From assembly GCA_015487645.1 (NCBI GenBank), contig WFPH01000125.1, positions 1 through 22,121 of the forward strand: a stretch of 22,121 nucleotides of DNA, in the 5' to 3' direction. This stretch comes from Thermosulfurimonas sp. (lineage in GTDB: Bacteria; Desulfobacterota; Thermodesulfobacteria; Thermodesulfobacteriales; Thermodesulfobacteriaceae). A program made the position numbers and the translations under genes. Below, piece by piece: positions 14,587 through 20,513 of this stretch. How positions within the stretch are numbered: the first letter of the stretch is position 1; each line of letters begins with the position of its first letter. Below the pieces are notes generated by a model, which was not told the origin of the DNA, did no database searches, and was given only the letters and a program-made list of their open reading frames with translations.

Positions 14587-16260
14587 GTGCCTCGCATTCG
14601 TCTTCTTTCCGAGGAGGTTCATTCCCGGATCGCGGCCGGTGAGGTGGTAGAGCGTCCGGCTTCGGTGGTCAAGGAGTTGGTGGAAAACGCCCTTGATGCC
14701 GGTGCCTCCCGAATCGAAGTGGAGCTTGAAGAAGGTGGTCTGCAGGTCATTCGGGTTTCGGACGATGGCGAAGGCATGGATCCGGAAGACCTGCGAATTT
14801 GCTGGCATTCTCATGCCACCAGTAAGATCGCCAGTGCCGAGGATCTACTCCGTATTCACACCTTCGGTTTCCGGGGCGAAGCCCTTTACAGCATAGCCCA
14901 GGTTTCGAGGTTAACGATTGTCTCCAGACCCCGGGGTTCGGAGGAGGCCCATATCCTGCGGGTGGCTTTCGGAAGGGAAGAAGCTTTTCAACCCTTTGCC
15001 GGTCCGCCCGGAACCACCGTGACGGTGGAAGGTCTTTTCCAGGGTTTTCCGGCCCGCCGGGCCTTCCTCCGGGGGCCTAGGGCGGAGGCCGGTCGAGTGC
15101 TTGAAATCCTGAGGATGCTAGCCCTCGGACATCCGGAGGTCAGCTACCGTTTCCGCCAGGGGGGGCGGGAGACCTTCCGCTGGCCTGGAGGATCTCGTCG
15201 GAAACTTCTGGCGCAGATCCTCAGAGTCCCCGAGGAACAATGGCTTGAACGGACTTATGAGAATCGCTCCTATCGACTGGAACTGATCCTCACCCGTCCC
15301 GAGGCCGGATTCTCCACCACCCGATATCTTTTCCTGCTGGTGAATGATCGGGTGATCCGGGATCGGGCCCTGATGGCGGCACTTCTTGAGGGGCTCAGGG
15401 CCTATTTCCCCGGAGGACGTTTCCCCGCCGGAGTGGTGGCCCTCTATCTTCCTCCTCATTTGGTGGATGTGAACGTTCATCCGGCCAAGTGGGAAGTCCG
15501 TTTTCGTGAGGAAAGAGAGGTTTTTCGTTTCGTGAAAGGGGCGGCCGAAAAGTTCCTGGCCCGCACGGTTCCGAAACCTCCATCCCGGAGTTTGAAAGAT
15601 CTACCCCTCGGTCCCCCCCCTAAAGCCCGCTCTGAGGGGGCCGGATTCTCCACAAAGTTTAAGGTGGAGGAGCCCCTTCCCGGGCTATTCCCCGGAGAGG
15701 TTTCGTCTGACAAGGAGTCTTTCCGGTGTCTGGGTTTTCTGAGGGGTACCTACGCGGTGTTTGAGACCCCGGAGGGCCTGCTTCTTCTTGATTTTCACGC
15801 GGCCCACGAGAGACTACTTTACGAAAAGTTTCGGAAGGAGATCAGCGAAAGCGAACGACTTCTCTTCCCGGCGGTCTTCGAGCTCTCGGAGAAGGCCCGG
15901 GAGCAATTTGAAAACCTGGGAGAGGAACTTGAGTCTGCCGGTTTCAGGGTCCGGGAGGCCGGTCCCAGGGAAATTCTAGTGGAGGGGGTGCCTTCCGGAG
16001 GGGGCCTGGCGGCCGCGGAGGAGCTCCGGGGCCTTCTTGAGGAGGGAGAAGCCTCCCCGGAGAACTTTCGGGAGAGACTGGCCGCACGGTTGGCCTGTCG
16101 CCTGGCCCGTAAGGCCGGGGAGGACCTGACGGTTGCGGAGGCCGAGGGTCTTCTTCGGGAAATCAGGGCCCGGGGCCTCGAACGCTGTCCCCACGGAAGA
16201 CCTCTTTACTTATTGTTCTCCTGGCATGAACTCGAAAAACGGTTCGGTCGAAAACCTTAA
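14587..16260 (+). CDS. mutL: DNA mismatch repair protein MutL
   Basis: A 557-residue MutL. The N-terminal GHKL ATPase (1-330) has VVKELVENALDAGA (N34), DDGEGM, GFRGEAL (94-100), the FQGFPARRAFL segment and LVNDRVI. A proline-rich linker (about 330-365) leads to the C-terminal dimerisation and endonuclease domain. Its metal-binding motif reads DFHAAHERLLYE (402-413), where most nicking MutLs have DQHA; the partner motifs ACR, CPHGRP (534-539) and FGR near the end are present, so endonuclease activity is likely. The GTG start at 14587 lies 3 bases after the YacL stop without a strong ribosome site, suggesting coupling. mutS is not in the window. MutL directs strand removal after MutS binds a mismatch. 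Confidence 0.95.
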   Translation: MPRIRLLSEEVHSRIAAGEVVERPASVVKELVENALDAGASRIEVELEEGGLQVIRVSDDGEGMDPEDLRICWHSHATSKIASAEDLLRIHTFGFRGEALYSIAQVSRLTIVSRPRGSEEAHILRVAFGREEAFQPFAGPPGTTVTVEGLFQGFPARRAFLRGPRAEAGRVLEILRMLALGHPEVSYRFRQGGRETFRWPGGSRRKLLAQILRVPEEQWLERTYENRSYRLELILTRPEAGFSTTRYLFLLVNDRVIRDRALMAALLEGLRAYFPGGRFPAGVVALYLPPHLVDVNVHPAKWEVRFREEREVFRFVKGAAEKFLARTVPKPPSRSLKDLPLGPPPKARSEGAGFSTKFKVEEPLPGLFPGEVSSDKESFRCLGFLRGTYAVFETPEGLLLLDFHAAHERLLYEKFRKEISESERLLFPAVFELSEKAREQFENLGEELESAGFRVREAGPREILVEGVPSGGGLAAAEELRGLLEEGEASPENFRERLAARLACRLARKAGEDLTVAEAEGLLREIRARGLERCPHGRPLYLLFSWHELEKRFGRKP

Positions 16261-17167
16261 GAAGGTGGTGGCGGTCGTGGGCCCCACCGGGGTGGGCAAG
16301 ACCGCCCTCGGGATCGAGCTGGCCGAGCGTTTCTCCGGTGAAATCGTGAACTTTGATTCCGTACAGGTTTACCGTTATCTGGATCTGGGCACAGCCAAAC
16401 CCACCCCGGAGGAACGGGCCCGGGTGCCTCATCATCTGATCGACATCCTGGAGCCGGACGAACCCTTTAACGCCGCGGCCTTCGTGGAGAGGGCCGACCG
16501 GGTGATCACGGAGATCACAGCCCGAGGCCATCTGCCCATCCTCGTTGGGGGGACTGGACTTTACCTCCGGGCCCTGCTCCACGGTCTTTTCCCGGTGGAG
16601 GTCCCGGAGGAGATCCGCCTCCGGCTTCGGGATAGGCTGATCCGGGAAGGGCTGGCCAGCCTTTACGAGGAACTCCGCCAGCGGGACCCCGAAGCCGCTC
16701 GCCGGATCCATCCGCACGACCGGGTAAGGGTCCTCCGGGCGCTTGAGGTTTGCCTGGCCACCGGTCGGACCTTTTCGGAACTGGCCCGGGCGCACGCCTT
16801 CCGCGAACGCCGTTACCAGGCCCTCAAGATCGGGCTTAACATCCCCCGCGAGGAACTCTATCGCCGGCTGGACGAACGGGTGGATCGCATGCTAGCCCAG
16901 GGTCTTCTGGAGGAGGTCAAAAGCCTTCTTGAAAGGGGCTTTTCTCCGGAGCTTAAGCCCCTTCAGGCCATCGGTTACCGTCACATGATCGCCTATCTCA
17001 CCGGCCAACTTTCCTTTCCGGAGGCCGTGCGCCTCATGAAACGGGACACCCGCCGCTACGCTAAGCGTCAGCTCACCTGGTTCCGGGCTGACCCGGAGGT
17101 GAAGTGGTTCCACCCTGCCGACCGCGAGGCCATCTTCCGCGAGGTGGAGCGTTTCCTAGCGGTTTGA
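16226..17167 (+). CDS. miaA: tRNA dimethylallyltransferase MiaA
   Basis: A 313-residue MiaA, which adds a dimethylallyl group to N6 of A37 in tRNAs reading UNN codons, the first step toward ms2i6A. Seen: P-loop GPTGVGKT (19-26), FDSVQVYRYLDLGTAKP (43-59) with the catalytic aspartate D44, HHLIDILEP, LVGGTGLYLRALL, the R-rich RVLRALEV segment, and the C-terminal QAIGYRHM and DTRRYAKRQLTWFR motifs. The length is that of the family. The ATG at 16226 overlaps mutL by 35 bases; no clear ribosome site precedes it, and a GTG a few codons before the P-loop is possible though less likely. The mutL-miaA order is common in bacteria. Confidence 0.94.
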   Translation: MNSKNGSVENLKKVVAVVGPTGVGKTALGIELAERFSGEIVNFDSVQVYRYLDLGTAKPTPEERARVPHHLIDILEPDEPFNAAAFVERADRVITEITARGHLPILVGGTGLYLRALLHGLFPVEVPEEIRLRLRDRLIREGLASLYEELRQRDPEAARRIHPHDRVRVLRALEVCLATGRTFSELARAHAFRERRYQALKIGLNIPREELYRRLDERVDRMLAQGLLEEVKSLLERGFSPELKPLQAIGYRHMIAYLTGQLSFPEAVRLMKRDTRRYAKRQLTWFRADPEVKWFHPADREAIFREVERFLAV

Positions 17168-17216
17168 TCGGGGGCTTTCCGTTTGGGGTGAGAAAATGGC
17201 TGAAGGATTTTTGAAA

Positions 17217-17228
17217 GAAAATATTTTC
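17217..17228. repeat. Perfect 12-base palindrome (possible operator)
   Basis: GAAAATATTTTC is its own reverse complement and sits about 28 bases upstream of the -35 candidate of the YcaO operon promoter. The flanks extend the symmetry imperfectly (TGAAA on the left, TTTCA on the right, offset by one base). It could bind a dimeric regulator. A short AT palindrome can also arise by chance in such a region, so this is only a candidate. Confidence 0.35.
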
Positions 17229-17255
17229 AGATAATGCGAAATTTTTGGTTATGAT

Positions 17256-17283
17256 TTGGAAGGTTTTCAATAGGCGTTATATT
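17256..17283 (+). promoter_or_regulatory. Promoter candidate for the YcaO operon
   Basis: TTGGAA at 17256-17261 and TATATT at 17278-17283 are 16 bases apart, each one or two bases from consensus. Transcription would begin near 17290, giving a leader of about 23 bases before the ATG at 17313. A TATGAT at 17250-17255 is a second possible -10 but has no good -35 partner. Confidence 0.55.
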
Positions 17284-17312
17284 TAGGCCAAACTCAGGGT
17301 GAGGTGTAGAGC

Positions 17313-19052
17313 ATGAAAGAGAGATTGTTTTCACCTTCCCCCAAAAAGATCGCGGACAAAAGTCGCAGCCCGGAAGAGACCATCGCGGAAGTAGAGGAGA
17401 CCCTGAGGCGCAGCGGGCTACAGGTTTTCCGGGAACTCCGTCGGATTGATAAGGGGCGCCTGGGGATTCCGGTTTACATCAGTATTTACGATCTTGAGGG
17501 GCAGCTCGTCACCGGCAACTACAAGCAGATGGGCAAGGGTGCCACGGACGCCCTCTCCCGGGCCAGTGCCCTGATGGAACTGGTGGAACGGTTTTCCCTC
17601 TTTCATTTTGTCAAGAACCGGGCGCGGGTCGAAGTGGCCACTCTTTCCGAACTCGGGGAGTCGACCCTTCCCGTGGAGGAACTCCTCGATTCCGTAGAGG
17701 ACCCGGAGGAAGACGTCCGGGCCCTCGAGCTTGCTCGGCGGGTGCTACCGGAGATTCCTTTTCATGTGGTCCCAGCCTTGGACGTGGCCGAGCGCCGGAC
17801 CGTGAAGCTGCCCTTCTATTGGTTCTGGATCCTTTACGAGTACAACGGCTCGGCCGCCGGAAACACCTATCCTGAGGCCGCGGTCCAGGCTACCTGTGAG
17901 CTTATCGAGCGTCATGTCTCGGCTCTCTCCCATCGTCTGGCCTCTCCCATGCCCGAGATTCGGCGGGCCTCCATCACCGGGGAGGGTGATCGCCTTTGCC
18001 GGTGTTTCGAGAGGCTCGGAATCAGACTCTGGATCCGGGACATGACCTACGGAATGCCGGCTCCTACGGTGGCGGCCATGGCCCTTGACCCCGCCACCTT
18101 CCCTCATCGCAGTGAGATCGTTTACGCCTCCGGGACGGGCACGAGCCCGGAAAGGGCCCTCATCCGCACCCTCACGGAGATCGCCCAGCTGGCCGGGGAC
18201 TTCGACACCGAAGGGCGCTATCTGGAAAGCGCTCTCCCCAAGTTTGCAGACCTCTCCGAGGCCAGCTACGTGACCGAGAAGGCCGGGGAGGTCGACCTTT
18301 CGGATCTTCCGGATATTTCGGCTCCGGATCACGTGGTGGAGCTGGAACGGCTGGCCCAAGGGCTCCTTGAAAGGGGATACCGGCTTTTCATGATAGACAT
18401 CGCCCATCCCCGCCTGGGACTCCCCGCGGTCTACGCCGTGATCCCCGGAGCCCTTTTCCGGGAAAGGACCAGGATTTCACCCCTTTATCACCTGGCCCGC
18501 ACGGTGGCCCTATATCTTCCCCGGGAGGAGGCCCTGGAAATCCTCCGGGGTCTGCTTGAGGAAGCCCCGGACAAATACTATCTCTGGGGCTATTACGGGA
18601 AACTGCTTTCCGAGGCCGGGAACTTCGAGGAAGCTTTGCGGGCGCTGAAGAAGGCCCTCGAGTGTTCTCCCGAGCCCGCGGATCGGCCGGCTATCCAGGC
18701 CCATCTGGCCGAGGTTTACCTCCGTCTTGAACGTTACGCCGAAGCCCGTAAGGCCGCCGAAGAAGGCCTGGCCTTGGTGGAGATGCCTGAGCTTTGGAAT
18801 CTTCTGGGACGCGCCTGTTTTCGTCTGAAGGATTACCCCGAAGCCCTGGCCGCCTTCCTGCGGGCGGTAGAACTCGAACCCTCTTCGGCCGTGGATTATG
18901 CCAATGCCGGCCAGTGTCTAAAGGAGATGGGTGTGCTGCCGGAGGCTCGTCGGTTCTTCGAGATGGCCCTTTCGCTTGATCCTACTTTGAAGATGGCCCA
19001 AGAAGGGTTAAAGTGGTGTGAAAAGCAGCCTGGGGAGGAGTCCCATGTATAA
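17313..19052 (+). CDS. YcaO-like protein with C-terminal TPR domain
   Basis: A 579-residue protein. The YcaO domain (about 40-400) uses ATP to activate a backbone amide; relatives make azolines or thioamides in peptides, or assist RimO-dependent methylthiolation of ribosomal protein S12 in E. coli. The conserved glutamate-containing helices are visible: SRASALMELVERF (E89, E92), QATCELIERHV (E196, E199) and RALIRTLTEIAQL (E289). Residues about 423-566 form tetratricopeptide repeats (WGYYGKLLSEAGNFEEALRA, AHLAEVYLRLERYAEARKA, WNLLGRACFRLKDYPEALAA, DYANAGQCLKEMGVLPEARR). There is no proline-rich C terminus as in azoline-forming YcaO enzymes, and no precursor peptide, E1-like or TfuA gene is visible. 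The ATG at 17313 has GAGGTG 6 bases upstream. It is first in an operon with the NIL ferredoxin, mnmA and a corrinoid activator. The substrate is unknown. Confidence 0.88.
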   Translation: MKERLFSPSPKKIADKSRSPEETIAEVEETLRRSGLQVFRELRRIDKGRLGIPVYISIYDLEGQLVTGNYKQMGKGATDALSRASALMELVERFSLFHFVKNRARVEVATLSELGESTLPVEELLDSVEDPEEDVRALELARRVLPEIPFHVVPALDVAERRTVKLPFYWFWILYEYNGSAAGNTYPEAAVQATCELIERHVSALSHRLASPMPEIRRASITGEGDRLCRCFERLGIRLWIRDMTYGMPAPTVAAMALDPATFPHRSEIVYASGTGTSPERALIRTLTEIAQLAGDFDTEGRYLESALPKFADLSEASYVTEKAGEVDLSDLPDISAPDHVVELERLAQGLLERGYRLFMIDIAHPRLGLPAVYAVIPGALFRERTRISPLYHLARTVALYLPREEALEILRGLLEEAPDKYYLWGYYGKLLSEAGNFEEALRALKKALECSPEPADRPAIQAHLAEVYLRLERYAEARKAAEEGLALVEMPELWNLLGRACFRLKDYPEALAAFLRAVELEPSSAVDYANAGQCLKEMGVLPEARRFFEMALSLDPTLKMAQEGLKWCEKQPGEESHV

Positions 19053-19467
19053 AAGAGGTCTCATTTTACGTTTTCCGGCCGAGGTGGTGGATCAGCCCAT
19101 TGTCTGGCGCCTGGTCAAAGATTTTGATCTTTCTTTCAATATCTTGAAGGCCACCATTCTTCCAGGCAAAGAGGGTATTATGGTCATGGAGCTTTCCGGC
19201 CATCCCAAGAAGGTCTCGCAGGGGCTTCAGTATCTGCGGGATCTGGGGGTAGAGGTTAAACCCATCGGGCAAGAGATCCACCGCAAGGACGAGGTCTGCA
19301 TTCACTGCGGTTCCTGCACCGCGGTCTGCCCTACCGGGGCCCTTTCCGTCAACCGGGAGACTATGGAGGTGATTTTCGACCCCGATCGCTGCAGCGCCTG
19401 CGGGTTGTGCGTTACGGCCTGCGTGGTCCGGGCTATGGAGGTGCAGCTTGAACGCGAAGCCTTATGA
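19045..19467 (+). CDS. NIL domain-containing ferredoxin with two 4Fe-4S clusters
   Basis: A 140-residue protein. The first 78 residues form a NIL domain (RGLILRFPAEVVDQPIV, FNILKATILPGKEGIMVMEL, YLRDLGVEVKPI), a small fold also found at the end of methionine ABC transporter ATPases. The rest is a bacterial-type ferredoxin with CIHCGSCTAVCP and CSACGLCVTAC, each four cysteines spaced for a 4Fe-4S cluster. In methanogens and some anaerobes, NIL-ferredoxins work with a COG1900 protein in sulfur insertion to make homocysteine; no such partner is in this window. The ATG at 19045 is preferred over one further upstream because GGGAGGAG (19033-19040) lies 4 bases before it. It overlaps the YcaO gene by 8 bases and mnmA by 4, so it may supply electrons for one of these (inference). 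Confidence 0.88.
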   Translation: MYKRGLILRFPAEVVDQPIVWRLVKDFDLSFNILKATILPGKEGIMVMELSGHPKKVSQGLQYLRDLGVEVKPIGQEIHRKDEVCIHCGSCTAVCPTGALSVNRETMEVIFDPDRCSACGLCVTACVVRAMEVQLEREAL

Positions 19468-20513
19468 TCGCGGTGGCCATATCCGGGGGAGTGGATAGCG
19501 CCTTTGCGGCCTGGAAGCTCTCCCGGACCGAGGAGGTCTTTCTTCTTCATGCTCGTTTCGTCCCCGAAGACACGGATCTTGAAAGACCCCAGCGGATAGC
19601 TGAATTCCTGGGCCTTCCTCTTCGGGTGGTCGATCTCAGGGAGGCCTTTCGTAAAAAGGTCATAGATTACTTCCGAGAAGCTTACGCTCGGGGCCTTACG
19701 CCCAACCCCTGCGTGATCTGTAACCGGGAGCTCAAGTTCGGACTCCTCCTGCAGAAAGCCCTTGAGCTCGGGGCCGACAGGCTGGCCACGGGGCACTACG
19801 CCCGGGTGGTCTACGATCCCGGGCTCAAGCGATACCTCCTTTACAAAGGGCGCGATCCACGAAAGGATCAGAGCTACTTCCTGCACCAGCTCTCTCAGGA
19901 GGCCTTGGCCCGGGTACTTTTTCCTCTGGGGGAACTCCTCAAGGAGGAGGTCATCCGGGAGGCCGTGCGCTTGGGGCTCTTCAACCTCACGGCTCCCGAG
20001 AGCCAGGAGGTCTGTTTCATTCGGGGAGACTATCGAGATCTCTTCCGAGGGTTGAGCTTTCCTCCGGGGGAGATCGTAACCGTGGAGGGCCGGGTGGTGG
20101 GACGTCATCGGGGGCTTTACGCCTATACCGTGGGCCAGAGGAGGGGTCTGGGGCTGAGGCTGGGCCGGCCTTACTATGTGGTGAGGCTTGAGGCCAAGAC
20201 CAACCGGGTGATCGTGGGCGAGAAGAAGGACCTTCTGCGGCGGGCTTGCCTGTTGGGGAATGTGAACTTCATCTATCCGCTCGATCCCGAAAAACCTTTC
20301 CGAGCCGAGGTGCGGATCCGTTACCGTCACCGGGAGGCCCCGGCCGAGATCAGGCCTTTGGGAGACGGTCGTTATCAGGTAATATGGGATAGACCCCAGA
20401 AGGCCGTAACCCCGGGGCAATTTGCGGTCTTCTACCGGGGGGATTTGGTCCTGGGTGGGGGAGAGATCCTTCCGGAGGAAGACGATGCCGCAGGTGAGAT
20501 TCCTGCCGTTTGA
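19464..20513 (+). CDS. mnmA: tRNA 2-thiouridylase MnmA
   Basis: A 349-residue MnmA, which thiolates U34 of glutamate, lysine and glutamine tRNAs after ATP activation. Seen: the PP-loop SGGVDSA (8-14), the TPNPCVICNRELKF segment with the first catalytic cysteine, ATGHYAR, RKDQSYFLHQL, and ESQEVCFI with the second catalytic cysteine, followed by the beta-barrel domains (GQRRGLGL, PYYVVRLEAKTNRVIVG, TPGQFAVFY). The segment between the PP-loop and the tRNA-binding part is shorter than usual (HARFVPEDTDLERPQ in place of a longer acidic loop). The ATG overlaps the NIL ferredoxin stop as ATGA, and its 3' end overlaps the next gene by 29 bases. Confidence 0.95.
   Translation: MIAVAISGGVDSAFAAWKLSRTEEVFLLHARFVPEDTDLERPQRIAEFLGLPLRVVDLREAFRKKVIDYFREAYARGLTPNPCVICNRELKFGLLLQKALELGADRLATGHYARVVYDPGLKRYLLYKGRDPRKDQSYFLHQLSQEALARVLFPLGELLKEEVIREAVRLGLFNLTAPESQEVCFIRGDYRDLFRGLSFPPGEIVTVEGRVVGRHRGLYAYTVGQRRGLGLRLGRPYYVVRLEAKTNRVIVGEKKDLLRRACLLGNVNFIYPLDPEKPFRAEVRIRYRHREAPAEIRPLGDGRYQVIWDRPQKAVTPGQFAVFYRGDLVLGGGEILPEEDDAAGEIPAV

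Larger units (their letters stand above)
17168..17312. other. AT-rich intergenic region between miaA and the YcaO operon
   Basis: At 145 bases this is the longest gene-free stretch in the window and much richer in A and T than its flanks. It contains a perfect palindrome, a promoter candidate and the ribosome site GAGGTG (17301-17306) for the next gene. No intrinsic terminator with a T-run was recognised after miaA, so some readthrough into the YcaO operon is possible. Confidence 0.6.

Noticed and set aside
16133..16225. N-terminal extension of MiaA inside mutL
   Set aside because: It would add about 31 residues not found in MiaA, while the ATG at 16226 gives the family length.
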